Source: Hypoxylon rubiginosum (lineage: Eukaryota; Ascomycota; Sordariomycetes; Xylariales; Hypoxylaceae). From it: DNA of 64,000 bases. The notes under the pieces were generated by a model. The model worked only from the letters and a program-made list of their open reading frames with translations. It made no database searches and was not told where the DNA came from. The translations under genes were made by a program, and so were the position numbers. Shown in pieces: positions 1 through 10,640 of this stretch (position 1 is its first letter; the number at the start of each line of letters is the position of its first letter). Location of the stretch: the NCBI GenBank assembly GCA_902806565.1, contig CADCXA010000016.1, forward strand, positions 1,054,001-1,118,000, written 5' to 3'.

Positions 1-356
1 CGGATTCTCTGCCACGGCTGATCAGCGAAACATTTGTGAGTTTCTTCATGGCACACCAATTATTGTCGTCAAATCCGCGTCATTGCTAACTCTGAATAGT
101 GCTGTACCTGGCAATGCGCTTCGCCAAGACGATTAAACAGATCCAGGGTCTCCAGGCTTACCACGCCGGTGACAAGCTGAACGTGGAGGTTGATATTATA
201 TTGGACGCATCTACGACGTTACGGGATTCTCACGATCTCTGTGAAAGCTTAGGCTATGTGCTGGAGTCGGTCCCGATTGTGGACAGGGCTTTTGTCCATG
301 CTGATTACGCGAGTTACAACTTTTTACCCACCCATATGGAACAGCAGAGCAACTAA
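1..356 (+). CDS. Cation diffusion facilitator (CDF) transporter, C-terminal end (partial)
   Basis: This is the 3' end of a gene that begins outside the window. Exons are <1-35 and 100-356, joined by a 64-bp intron with a GTGAGT donor, a GCTAAC branch point and a TAG acceptor. The join reads through ATADQRNILLYLAMRF into the cytoplasmic C-terminal domain (IQGLQAYHAGDKLNVEVDI, then a stretch around ALESVPIV-like residues and RAFVHADY). This is the ferredoxin-like regulatory domain of CDF (cation efflux) proteins, which export Zn2+, Mn2+ or similar ions. The HAG, VEVDI and FVHADY elements match the family pattern that pairs a metal-binding His with the dimer interface. Transmembrane segments lie off the left edge, so the substrate and the membrane cannot be assigned. 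Confidence 0.8.
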
Positions 357-1737
357 GGGCTGTTTCTTGAGGTCCGCGCTGGTTTGTTTATAAGGGACAC
401 AATTGCATAGCCTGGTTGCGTTGCATGGTATGAGTTCGGTAGGAAAATGTTGCCTAGTTTAGAGGTTTCAAACTACGGTTTCGCGGAATGAACTATTTGG
501 GAAACCCAGTTACCCAACTAGAGCAATGCTTATTTCAGTGATATCCTCAACGCGAGCTAATATGTCGGTCACTTCTATCTGCTATTCAGGACTTATAAAT
601 TATTGAAATTCGTGCTAAACAGCCTGTCTGTTCCTTTTCGTTAAATTGTCGTAGTCTTGTTATAGATAAGGTATAGAGTGTTGCTACATCTACCTTTGAG
701 TATACACCCAGATAAACTTCTCAGCTATACTTATATGACATTTTAGTGTATATACTGTTCCCGAGATGTGCCCTCAAGTGATAATATCGACCCCTATTGC
801 GACTGTCCTGAATGTGTAACACCTTAAAGGATCAAAGTACCTAGTACCTAGAGTATATAATTATAGAACTTCATTGGAATGATGAATGGGAGAGTAGTAT
901 CTTTTTAGTTTCAAGATAATTAAATTCAGATGAAATCTTGTCTTCCTACAAGCGAGAACCTGAAAAGTCGGACGCACTTAGAAGCGTCTACTTCTTCGAC
1001 TCCGTTTATAAAGCTTACAAACAATGCTAGGTTCCGCTCCACGGCAAAGCAAATCAAGGCAAAGAACGTGCATTTTCCAAGGATTTTAAAAAGGATCCAA
1101 GTTTAGGTACCTCCTAGGTAGGTATAGTACCTAGTAACAGGCAATCTATAGCAAGTTCAGGGCTGGCGTTGCAGAGAGGCGGGCGATAAGAGGGCCAGAC
1201 CTTGTGAGACGTTGATATGCTAGGACTCTTGATACTAAAGCGTGATGTACAGAGAGACGTAATCAGGCTGTCTCTTGGTTATCTTAGCTAGGCTTATTTT
1301 GATTCTGCTTATGTTCGGTATACCGTGGTGTCGGTAATCTCACTTGTAGTTAGCTGGGGGCCAAACTCTTAGGGAGGTACATATCAGGCAGGTATATATT
1401 AGGAGGTCGGTATCATAAATTTTAGTTACCTAACATATCATTGTGGTATTGCTCTCTTCTTTTGCTCGTGGAACTTGCCGGTCTGAGGAGGACGAGCGGT
1501 GTTACGACGAAACAGCTGGCTATTTCTGGGTACTCAAGATGTCACTCTTCCAGCTGGGCATTTTAATAATCAAATCAGTTAAACGACAAATTTCAATTAT
1601 ATTATATTGTACCTACATACCAGGCGAAATACTCTTGTATTTTCCCCCGAAATCGAAACAGTGCAAGAAACAAGTATAAACACCGAGACCTACCCCTTTT
1701 TATCCCCGACGAGACAAAAGATTCCAACAACACATTT
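357..1737. other. Intergenic, no gene seen
   Basis: About 1.4 kb between the CDF gene (+) and the amidoligase gene (-), which converge here. No ORF has convincing codon use or family motifs. Positions 835-852 and 1108-1136 carry clustered TACCTAG/CCTAGGTA elements, a motif that recurs in intergenic DNA across the window. The interval should hold both 3' UTRs; no terminator can be fixed. Confidence 0.5.
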
Positions 1738-4461
1738 TTACACTTGCTTCCCCTTTGAAGCATCGAACGGATTATACCATTCAGAAGATCCATCCTGGTT
1801 CTTACTACGCCTGGGGAGCTTACAGTGTACCTGGCTGAGCATGTCCCGCTCCCTCGTCCTCTCCCGCTTCCGGACGAACGCGGCCTCGGCGAACAGGCCC
1901 AGGTCCTCCAGCAGGTCGCAGACGTCGTACCGCGCCCGCTCGTCGCGCGCCTCGAACTCGTACGCCTCGTCGGCGGCCCCGGCGGCCAGGGCGGCCCGCC
2001 GGGCCAGGTCCCGGTCCTCCTGGCCCTGGAGCCGCTCCAGGACGCGCAGGTAGTCGGCGAGGGGCGCGCGCCGCGCGAAGCGCACGATGCCGACGCAGAT
2101 GCGGGCCCACGCGACGATCCACGGCGCGTCGAGGGTCCCCTCGGCCTCGCGGAACTCGACCGTGCGCGGGTTCCGCGACTCGATCGCGAAGCCGTCCTCG
2201 AGCAGGTCCTCGGTGTAGTGGTCGAAGTTGTAGTTGTTGCGGACGGGCCGGGCGCCCTGCAGCAGCGTGGCCGCCGCGAGGGCCGAGGTGCACGACGCCA
2301 GCTCGTAGATGCCCTGCGCCGTCGAGACCGTCGGGCTGGTGGCCAGGTTCAGGTAGTCGCCGGGGCCGAGGGCCGCGGCCGGGTCGGGGAGGGGGTGCGC
2401 GATGGAAGGGATCCAGCCGATGCGGTCCCACAGGGCGTCCGGGAGCTTCGTGTACCTGTTGACTTCGTCGACGTAGGCGGCCGGGAGGTTATTCGGGTCG
2501 TGGGGCTTCAGCTTCTCGTAGACCTGTGGCGGCTCGCTAGTATTTGTGTCGCCAGTCTTTGCGTCGCCTGTATTTGTATCGCCAGCATCGGCGGCGTGCG
2601 CAGCTTCAAAGGCAGCTGGAGCGAAGTCGCCATCGCTGTCAGCTGGTGAAGACGTGTCATCGCTGGAAGCTGGTGAAGACGAGCCATCGCTGTCAGCTGG
2701 TGCAGGCGTTTTGGGATGGCCATAGTCCTTATAATCGGCTACATCTTTCTTATAGTCCGTTGGCGGTAACTCGGCATAGTCGCGTAGGCCGTCAAACAAC
2801 CCTTCCAAGTTCTTCATCGACTCTAGGGCCCCGTCGTGCTCAGATCGGTTGACGTACTCGATCCCATCATTATTCTCGTCCTGCATATCCATTAGACCGA
2901 CTAGGTTTTCAAACTTGCGTAGGACATAGGGAGCATTGATCTTGGTTTCTCTTCCGGCATTTGGCCCTTCGATCATCGGTCCGACTTCCCACCATTCGAG
3001 TTCCCATCTGTTAGTCTCATTATTTCTCCTAAAGCTGCTGCGCCCGGCCTCGAAGTATTTAGAACACCTCTCTAGGAGCTGACTCTGCTGGTCGATCGAT
3101 AGTTCCCCTACGTCCGCGTGGCCGAACAGGAAAGTACATTGGGCGTCGAGCATGAGATTGATTTGCTGTGTTGTGTGGAGTGCGCGAAGGTCTATGTGAC
3201 CGTACCTTTCTTCGCAGTACCGATCCAGTAAAACGAGAATATCGTCCTCAAGCTCGTCCCAGCGAGCCCAAGCTAAGTTCCTATGCAAGGTATGCTCCTC
3301 GGGCGGTAACTCCGTGGAAGGAATCGCTTCGTCTATTAGCCGATTGATTAACTCTTTAGCTTCACTTCTTAAATCAGTGTCGTTTTCATCAGCTTTGAAA
3401 TGTGGCATGAGGACACCTGGCTCATGGAGTGGTGCATACAAGCCCGCTGGAACGGCATTCTCTTCGCTGCCCTCCTCTTCCTGTCCATACAAGCCCTCTG
3501 GAACGGCATTCTCTTCGCTACCCTCTTCCCGTTCTTCCTGTTTTGGACCTTTATCATCTTTTCCCTCCTCGCCTTCTCCCTTGCCATCCTCTTCCTTGTA
3601 ATCCTTAACATCATCGAGATCTTCACCAAAGGTCATAAACGGTCCTACTTCTTTGAAAATGTATGCGATATACTCCCAAAGTTTCTTACTGCCGTATTCT
3701 TTCACTTCGAGAGAAGTATCGGAGAAATCGGTTACGGCAATAGGATCTATAGGAGTATTACGGTTTGCCCACCTTTTTCCAAACGACTTCGCGATATCTG
3801 CGGCGCCTTTTCCGTCGCAGGCAAGCTTGCTCAGGTATCTTATACTTGGGCAGTGACGGTTGATTCTCCGCCAAGGGGCATGCAAACGCGAGAGCATCGG
3901 GTCCGCCGCCCACAGGAGGCCGCCCAACCTCTTAATCGTGTTGGCAGGGAAGTAATTGCGACCGTTGCCTACGTGAACGTGGAAGCCACACGTAGGATTG
4001 ACACGAAGTCGGTAATGAAACGTCAGAAGATTAACTACGCACCTGATTTCCTCGAATGTCTCCTCTCTGGCCCAAAGCGCGGGACTTCGGACCTCGATCG
4101 GAAACCACCCAAATCCATCGTAAACCTGTTCGTGAAGACTCTCGTCGAGGCCAACCTCCCACATATTTTTATTTTGAAGCCGACGAGGTAGGCCTTCAGG
4201 TAGCTGTGCAGAGGGGGAGGGGTTGGCAACATCAATTCCATACCCTCTAAGCGTTTTCCGTATATGCCCCATTGCCTCGACCTGTGCACCCCAACCTTTT
4301 TCGTCGATTCGTAATAGAGGCGGTAGAGAAGCAGCGTCGGATTCGAACGGGTCTTTAACGCCCGTGGGAAGATATGCTACCAAAAACTCAAGCTCTATGC
4401 CCACAGAGTGACGAGTGTTCACCTGCAATTTAATTCGTTTGGGGGTTTTAGGGGAGGCCAT
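1738..4461 (-). CDS. Putative amidoligase-domain protein (Amidoligase_2-like), 907 aa
   Basis: Single-exon gene. The first true ATG is at 4461; the frame extends five codons upstream only through a TTG. Near the N-terminus RHSVGIELEF (about residue 17) matches the opening motif of fungal amidoligase-like proteins, GFHVHVGNG follows at about 158-166, and TVEFREAEGTLDAPWI near 767-782 matches the closing motif. Members of this ATP-grasp/COOH-NH2 ligase-like family are thought to form amide bonds; no substrate can be inferred. The two halves of the domain are separated by about 400 residues that include acidic Glu/Asp/Lys-rich sequence, a tandem 17-residue repeat (SEENAVPxGLY) and Ser/Asp/Thr repeats. 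The C-terminal part (about 1830-2480) has almost only G/C-ending codons, unlike the rest. No introns are needed. The family call is good; the activity is unproven. Confidence 0.75.
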   Translation of the reverse strand: MASPKTPKRIKLQVNTRHSVGIELEFLVAYLPTGVKDPFESDAASLPPLLRIDEKGWGAQVEAMGHIRKTLRGYGIDVANPSPSAQLPEGLPRRLQNKNMWEVGLDESLHEQVYDGFGWFPIEVRSPALWAREETFEEIRCVVNLLTFHYRLRVNPTCGFHVHVGNGRNYFPANTIKRLGGLLWAADPMLSRLHAPWRRINRHCPSIRYLSKLACDGKGAADIAKSFGKRWANRNTPIDPIAVTDFSDTSLEVKEYGSKKLWEYIAYIFKEVGPFMTFGEDLDDVKDYKEEDGKGEGEEGKDDKGPKQEEREEGSEENAVPEGLYGQEEEGSEENAVPAGLYAPLHEPGVLMPHFKADENDTDLRSEAKELINRLIDEAIPSTELPPEEHTLHRNLAWARWDELEDDILVLLDRYCEERYGHIDLRALHTTQQINLMLDAQCTFLFGHADVGELSIDQQSQLLERCSKYFEAGRSSFRRNNETNRWELEWWEVGPMIEGPNAGRETKINAPYVLRKFENLVGLMDMQDENNDGIEYVNRSEHDGALESMKNLEGLFDGLRDYAELPPTDYKKDVADYKDYGHPKTPAPADSDGSSSPASSDDTSSPADSDGDFAPAAFEAAHAADAGDTNTGDAKTGDTNTSEPPQVYEKLKPHDPNNLPAAYVDEVNRYTKLPDALWDRIGWIPSIAHPLPDPAAALGPGDYLNLATSPTVSTAQGIYELASCTSALAAATLLQGARPVRNNYNFDHYTEDLLEDGFAIESRNPRTVEFREAEGTLDAPWIVAWARICVGIVRFARRAPLADYLRVLERLQGQEDRDLARRAALAAGAADEAYEFEARDERARYDVCDLLEDLGLFAEAAFVRKRERTRERDMLSQVHCKLPRRSKNQDGSSEWYNPFDASKGKQV
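2631..2708. repeat. 27-bp tandem repeat (three copies) inside the amidoligase gene
   Basis: Three copies with a 27-bp period start at 2631, 2658 and 2685 and encode Ser/Asp/Pro/Ala-rich nonapeptides in the low-complexity linker. Just downstream in the gene (2530-2600) a degenerate GDTNT/GDAKT repeat continues the linker. Confidence 0.75.
3438..3538. repeat. 51-bp tandem repeat inside the amidoligase gene
   Basis: Two near-identical 51-bp copies begin at 3438 and 3489 and encode a duplicated 17-residue acidic segment (core SEENAVPxGLY). The period is a multiple of three, so copy-number change would keep the frame. Confidence 0.8.
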
Positions 4462-5182
4462 CTTGAAAAGGGGCAAATAGCTTGAGCGCGAATTTGTGCG
4501 ACTTGTTCGATTAGAACAAGGCCTTAACGACCTAACAACTTACTGGAGTCTTTTGGAGGAAACCATGGATACTTCCGCCGAGTTTCGCTGCGAAAGCAGT
4601 CTATATAGACGTAATAACCAACCCCTGAGGATATTTAAAATAATAAAAACAATAGCTTTGTGAACGTCACAAAGATTAGGTATAAAGAGCGACGGGGCCG
4701 TGGTCACAGGCCGATGAAAGGCAAGGAGAGAAAAGAAATTGAACCGTACTCATGGTGGCTTCGAAAGATACTGGCTGGAGAGGATCCGGGCCTTGTTTTG
4801 ATCAATTCTATTGTTATGTGCTTGCTTTGTGATATGCCATAGCTACCTACTAGCCTGCGGTTCTCGTTTGTCTCCTACTAACACACAACCGCGACACAAC
4901 GAATCTTCATTACCAATGCTCTCAATGACTTCTCGAAACATTAATCTCCGTCGACGTAAGCCAAATCATCACCACTCGAATCGTCTCCTCGTGAATTAGG
5001 GTTGTCACGTGCAACATGACAAGCGTTTGTGTCGGTGGTATATGGGGAATTGCTGATGTTAAAGTGTACAAGAAAGGAACAACGGCTACCGTAGCAGCCC
5101 TGCATGCGCAGGGCAAGTCAATACCCGTACCTATGCTGTTTAACCGCTTGCGTAGCTGTGAAAGTTGCGCCTATACTGGCCC
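4462..5182. other. Intergenic, upstream of the amidoligase gene
   Basis: Contains the promoter of the amidoligase gene and the 3' end of the DUF7707-type gene, both on the minus strand. Short ORFs here (for example 4660-4842) have no recognisable motifs. No RNA gene was seen. Confidence 0.45.
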
Positions 5183-5960
5183 CTAGAGCATATAGGCAAA
5201 TAAACCAAGAGCTGCTGCCGCGGCGCCATTTCCAAGATACTGGACGCTCGTTGGGACAGCTGCACCCAGGGAAGAGGAAGTCGACACACCGGAGCCAGTT
5301 TCGGCGGCGGCGGTTCCAGTGGATGATGCACTGGAGGTGGTAGTAGTAGGACTCGAACCACCCTCTCCCGCGTGATCGGCCACATTTTCCGTGCCACACT
5401 TGTCCCCAAACGTCGCAGTACAGTTCTTCTGGCCGGCGGCGTTGTTCTCGGTCGACGTGATACAATTCTGTTGCAGTCTTTCGCAGACAAACTAAAGGGA
5501 GAGTTAGTGCCTCGTCAGAGTCAAGACAGACGAAAGTAAGGAAAACCAAGTAATCTTACCCAGGGCATGGCGTTCTGGTAAAGGTTCATATCGGGTTCAT
5601 TGCCGCCCTGGCACACACATTGGAAATCCAGAGTGTCCTATAGATTCGTTAGCTATGCGCCGGTCCTCACCTCTACTCAGAGAAAGGCCATTAACTACTC
5701 ACGGTTGAGCAATCTTCGTTGATGACGGTGCCGCATATCGTGTTACAGCTGTCAGTTTCGCCCTGGCACCAGGAAACTTTGGTGGAAGGTAGTCAGCTTC
5801 AAGCGCTAGCTAACTAACATTAACACTGAATGCGCAACCTACTTCGGTCGGTGAGATCGACCAGGCTAGGGTTGATGGTGAAGCTCGAGTTGGAATTTGC
5901 CTGAGCAGAGACCAAGTTGAGAGCAGAAAGCGCAACAACGGCAACGTTTATGGTGAACAT
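5183..5960 (-). CDS. Secreted Cys-rich GPI-anchored protein, DUF7707-like, 192 aa
   Basis: Four exons on the minus strand: 5843-5960, 5703-5776, 5560-5637 and 5183-5491, with introns of 66, 65 and 68 bp; the exons sum to 579 nt in frame. The protein starts MFTINVAVVALSALNLVSAQ, a clear signal peptide. A domain of about 100 residues with ten Cys follows (SWCQGETDSCNTICG, FQCVCQGGNEPD, FVCERLQQNC). A Ser/Thr-rich linker leads to a hydrophobic tail (GAAAAALGLFAYML) of the GPI-signal type. This architecture matches the fungal secreted family DUF7707, of unknown function, found on cell surfaces. The exon 1/2 junction is the least certain because the acceptor is assigned from frame and the Trp-Cys motif. 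Likely location: plasma membrane or cell wall. Confidence 0.8.
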
Positions 5961-6650
5961 GTTGGCGACTAGGTAAACGCTCGAGGTAGCTGGGGGGAGA
6001 GCTATGGGATCGGCGTGGAGGGGAATCGGGGAATCAAGGGACGCCGCGATTGGCTTTCGTGGCAAGCCAAAATCTATCGTTTAAATAAAATGGGATGGTA
6101 GTTAAAACAAAGCTTGCGAGGCTTGTTATAGTTTGTAGTCTGTATGCGATGTATGTGATGAACGGGAAGAGATGATTGATGGGGTGAGTAGAGAGACGAG
6201 ATCGGAGAAAGAATTGGGACGGAGGTGTGAGAAGAAGAAAAAAAAAAGGCGACGGGGTACGTAATAAGACGAGATCAGAGATCAGAGATCAGATATGGTG
6301 TGTGTGTGGATTGTACCTGAATGTTTTGGGCCGGGGGGTTGGTTGGGTAGGAGATATGGAGGGTATACCGGTACGATAGTAGTTTTTGTCTGGTATCTGT
6401 TTGATGAGGTATCCTTTTTGGGACACCCAAGGGAAGAAAAAGACGAGTTGGAAAAAAAAAAAAAACAGCAGACGCAGACGATGAAGCTCACGATAAAGGA
6501 CCCCAATTGCTCCAATCATCTTTCTCCAATTTTTACAAGGGCGTTCCTCTTTGGAACTGGTCCGGCGTTGCTGCAGTTGCCGCTTGCCGAGCCCATGCAA
6601 CCCATGCAACCCATTCCCATCTGGAACCATGGGCTGCCATGTAACCATCG

Positions 6651-6704
6651 CTTGACTGTATCTTGACTATCTTGACTTAACTTGACTAACTTATCTTGAC
6701 TTAG
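6651..6704. repeat. CTTGACT short repeat cluster
   Basis: Five copies of CTTGACT occur at 6651, 6662, 6671, 6681 and 6695, spaced 9-14 bp. They lie about 700 bp upstream of the DUF7707-type start codon. TTGAC resembles the core of W-box-like sites, but no fungal factor is implied. Confidence 0.7.
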
Positions 6705-7237
6705 TTCCCACATCAGGCACGAAAAATTGGAAACGCCAGGGGCCATGATGCCAAGCCTGCCAAGTCCGCGGAAAGTTGGAGAAGACATTGGCCAATGAAG
6801 ACGCCGCTGTGATGTTTCTTCTTTCCGCATTGGGCTAGTCCACTTTAAAATATGGTCTCAGGGTCTCTATCTCGGCAGAACTTCTTTGGCTATTCTCACT
6901 ATTTTGTCTGTCTTTTTTTATATATTAATATAAAAATTCCCCTAATAAAGAAAGATGATGAAAATCACTCTGAACCGTATTCATTATTCATACGTACCTG
7001 AATGTGTGCGTACGTCTACTATCTCTGTAGCCTGAAAGTCCGCTGAGTCAGACCATTACGAAGATGTAGGGCGAGATATATCGCCAATCCACACCCGTAT
7101 GTGGCAATTGTCCACGACAGCAAGCACAGCTATCACAGCTGCATCTGCATATGATTTTCTCGTATCGCTGCACGCTCCGAGGTACAACATGCGGGGTTTA
7201 TATACTAACTAACAAGTATGCAGACGGGAATGGGCTG

Positions 7238-7272
7238 GATCTGATTTGATCTGTTTGATCTGTTTGATCTAA
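7238..7272. repeat. TTGATCTG-type short tandem repeat
   Basis: GATCTGATTTGATCTG is followed by further TTGATCTG units, about four copies with an 8-9 bp period. A simple repeat in intergenic DNA. Confidence 0.7.
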
Positions 7273-9162
7273 TAAAGTGAAAGCGTTGGGTTGCTGGCTA
7301 CCTGGCTGCCTGGTAGACTGGCTACTCCGAATGGTTGTACCTGGGCTGCTGGGTCCGGTCAATTTTGCAGCCACATGTATTCTGTAATGCGTAAGACATG
7401 CGATAAGAACCATAGCTTAACTCCATCTAACCTTGAGAGCTTCTTCCATTCCATAACATAAAAATCCAACATGGTTCCGGCGACGAGGATAGCAACATAT
7501 TCATTTTAACAGAGGGAGAAGTTGAAAGTAATAGTTGCGTCAATATTCTTCGTTCAGGGGTTGGAAATTGTTCCCTTTCGTGTCCTCTTTTATTAGATTC
7601 ATAGGACCATTTCCCGGCTTATCCGTTGACCGGCACTCATTTCCGCCTCGCGAACGCGAACGCGACGACTTGCTCTATCTTATTATTTAACTAGTTTCTT
7701 CCGGCTCATTTCCGTTTCTTATCATCCTTCGCTTCAAAAGTAATGGATTCTTGTATTATTGCACCCCATGATTGGAAGCAGCACAGCGATTGCTCGTCGT
7801 CGTAACTCGTTAGGACGAGATGTTCGAGGCCATTCACAACAATTACGTGGTCAAGTCATTTCCTTCTTGATGCTACCTCTTGGAACACTTATGAAACAAC
7901 TCACCTACCTTTTCCTAGTTAGTCGACGCTCCGCATACTTGGCGAGGAGTTGTTTTGCCAATTCCTTTCCCGATGGATTCATGCCATTGGATATCTAGTC
8001 TTGCGATGTTTGAGCAGAAACAGCCGTGTGGGATAATTCATCGCCCCGTCGACCATTACAAGTTCCTCTCTCTCTCTCGGCGTGCTAGTGAGTTAGTGAG
8101 CTAGAGTTTCGATCACGAAACAATACGAATTCAACGCCACTGTAGATACGGCTTAGCGCCAAAAGTTCGATACGCGAGCAAAACCCCAGCGCTAATCACC
8201 AATGATCAGCGAAGATGCTTGAGGAACCCTCCAGAAACTCCACGTGGGGCTTGTATGTGAGTACGGATATACCCGCCGACTTTCTACAAGGTTTACATGT
8301 AGTAGTTAGTTAGCAATGAATGGAATGAGTGGAATACACCCAAGCAACAACGTACCCAAATCGTCATTGTGACAAGTCGATGACAAAGATGTCTTACCTC
8401 TATACTAAGTAGTAGATACGGAATTCATCCAATAAACCTCTCGCCTTTCTCAACGTGATATGTCAGCATTTATATTTCTTATTACCTATAAGTTGTCAAG
8501 AATTCTACCTAACCTTGACTTTTCGAACTCTTGATAGAGTGTTAACCTACGCGCTCTTTTACAACAAGAGTAAGGTAGGCTATTGTAAAGTCTGAACGAC
8601 CTGAGCACTAAACACACATCTCAGCCTAGGACCTAGTTGATTTATAGATAATCAAGAAGCCGAACTAAAATTTACACAACGTAGGTACTTTCTAGATGCC
8701 GCCTTTCGCCTCTATTGATGAGTATACTTGATCTTGATCTTAAGACTCGGTTCAAGCTATCCCGACATGTCGATCACGGTCCAACCCTCGCTAGGCTACA
8801 CGAGATGCAATCGTGTCTTGGCAAATAATTATTCTGGAACTTTTCCCCGGATTTTACACCTCCACCGGTCGTCTATGGTTAACCTCTGGCTACCAATAAC
8901 TAAATCCCGACCAATCACCCCGACGGGGGTTTCATCCCAATCAGTGTGAATATCTCACCTCCGTGCCCATTCTAGCTAGCTCATCGTCGAAGCGGAATAT
9001 TAAACAAACCGCCATTCGGGGGACAGCGGAGGCAGCTCGATTGAGATGTCTTCAAAAGAAGTTATGCCCTCTTCCCGGTGGGAGGTTGCCATTACCTAAT
9101 AGGACAGCACAATTATTTTTAACACTGATTGACTAAGACTTATACGTAGAACGGTAGACTCC

Positions 9163-9169
9163 CAATATA
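9163..9169 (+). promoter_or_regulatory. Possible TATA element of the GH53 gene
   Basis: AATATAA lies about 90 bp upstream of the chosen start codon at 9261, a usual distance for a fungal core promoter. Assigned by position and sequence only. Confidence 0.35.
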
Positions 9170-9260
9170 AGAACCAGTTGGGTATTTCATTCGGGAGAAC
9201 TACATGAGCCCTGAATCTGCAGCAACCCTAGCCAAACCCCCCTCTAAGTCTGCAAGCACA

Positions 9261-10640
9261 ATGTTATTAAACTTATTTCTGACGCTCTCGTCAATCACGG
9301 CAGTACGAGCTGCGCTCAAGTATAAGGGGGTCGACTGGTCGTCCGTCATAGTCGAAGAAAAGGCTGGAATCTCCTACACTACGACAAGCGGAACCAGTCA
9401 GCCTCTCGAGAAGATCCTAGCAGAGAGCGGTGTCAATACCGTCAGACAGAGGATCTGGGTTAATCCGCAAGATGGCAATTACAATCTGGATTACAACTTG
9501 AAACTAGCTCAGCGAGCAAAAGCTGCCGGGCTGGCCGTCTACGTTGACTTCCACTATAGCGATACGTGAGTAACTGAAGACACTCCTTTCTCAATTACTA
9601 AGTTGGGTCCTCGATAAGAGACTTAATTCCCGAATGAGGACGCCTTTCATCCGGTCTCATTGTCTAAAATTGGGTACTGACATTTCGCCTTCTAAGGTGG
9701 GCCGACCCTGGACATCAAGTAATACCCTCTGGATGGCCAACAGCCATCGGCGACCTAGCTTGGAAACTATACAACTATACCCTTGATGTATCGAACGCGT
9801 TTGCAGACGCAGGTATTTCACCGAACATCATCTCGATCGGAAACGAGATCAGGTCAGGCCTTCTACTCCCAACAGGATCCACGGGGAACTCCTACAACAT
9901 CGCCCAGCTTCTGCACTCGGCCGCGTACGGCGTCAAAGACAGCAGGCTATCTCCCCAACCTCGCATCATGATCCACTTGGATAATGGGTGGGATTGGAAC
10001 ACCCAGAAGAATTGGTACACATCTGTGCTGAACGCAGGACCCCTGACCACGTCAGATTTTGATATGATGGGAGTCAGCTATTATCCATTCTAGTAGGTTT
10101 CGACATCTGAGAAGAAATACAGCGGGCCGAGTAGCTTCGCTAGGTTAGTGGTCTAGTCAACGGCTAACCAACTACTGCAGCAACTCCGGCGCGACACTCT
10201 CGAACCTCAAGACAAGCTTGACGAATATGGCGAGTACCTGGGGCAAGGAGATTGTGGTGGCAGAAATCAACTGGCCCACCTCGTGCAATCGTCCCGCCTA
10301 CTCATTCCCAAGTGACCTGAAGGATATCCCATTCTCGGCGGAGGGCCAGACTACCTTTATGAAGAGGGTAGCCGAAGTTGTGGCTGGGGTGAAGAATGGG
10401 AACGGCATCTTCTACTGGGAACCTGCCTGGATGGATAACCAAGGATTGGGATCATCGTGTGAAAGCAATACCATGTTCTCGGTACGTGACTAAATCCGAA
10501 GAGCGAGCGAGCGAGCGAGCAAATCAGCTTCTCTACTCGCTTTGCACCCACCTCTTTCGAGATAAAAGGTTAAACTAACGTGGTCTTGATAGTGGCCCGG
10601 AAAGGAGTTGTCCAGCTTGGACGTCTTTGCCTCGATCTAG
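9261..10640 (+). CDS. Arabinogalactan endo-beta-1,4-galactanase, GH53, 349 aa
   Basis: Four exons: 9261-9565, 9697-10092, 10181-10481 and 10593-10640 (1050 nt, in frame). The enzyme hydrolyses beta-1,4-galactan side chains of plant pectin outside the cell. The start at 9261 is preferred over an in-frame ATG at 9204 because it puts a signal peptide (MLLNLFLTLSSITAVRA) at the N-terminus, directly before the mature ALKYKGVDWSS. The GH53 barrel shows RQRIWVNPQDG and VDFHYSDTWADPG. The acid/base Glu lies in SIGNEIRSG (about E152) and the nucleophile in VVAEINWP (about E262). An apparent stop at 10091-10093 falls on the intron 2 donor; splicing restores SYYPFYNSGATLSN. Length matches the family. 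The ending WPGKELSSLDVFASI is typical. Intron 3 holds a GAGC microsatellite. Confidence 0.92.
10501..10520. repeat. (GAGC)5 microsatellite in GH53 intron 3
   Basis: Five exact GAGC units lie inside the 111-bp third intron, about 20 bp after the donor. Confidence 0.9.

Larger units (their letters stand above)
5961..9260. other. Long divergent intergenic region (3.3 kb)
   Basis: Lies between the DUF7707-type gene (-) and the GH53 gene (+), so it holds both promoters. No gene was recognised. It contains A-runs (near 6239-6247 and 6452-6464), short tandem repeats (6271-6295, 6651-6704, 7238-7272) and short ORFs without motifs, such as 7759-7998. Both strands were read for tRNA-like A and B boxes and none was convincing. 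Confidence 0.45.

Noticed and set aside
1825..2649. 274-codon plus-strand ORF opposite the amidoligase gene
   Set aside because: It is the antisense shadow of GC-rich codons; the translation is Arg/Gly/Val repeats with no motif, whereas the minus strand shows family motifs.
3400..4191. 263-codon plus-strand ORF
   Set aside because: Antisense to the amidoligase N-terminal half; no recognisable domain.
10091..10093. In-frame TAG in the GH53 gene, suggesting a pseudogene
   Set aside because: The stop overlaps a GTAGGT donor, and splicing to 10181 restores the conserved SYYPFYNS sequence.
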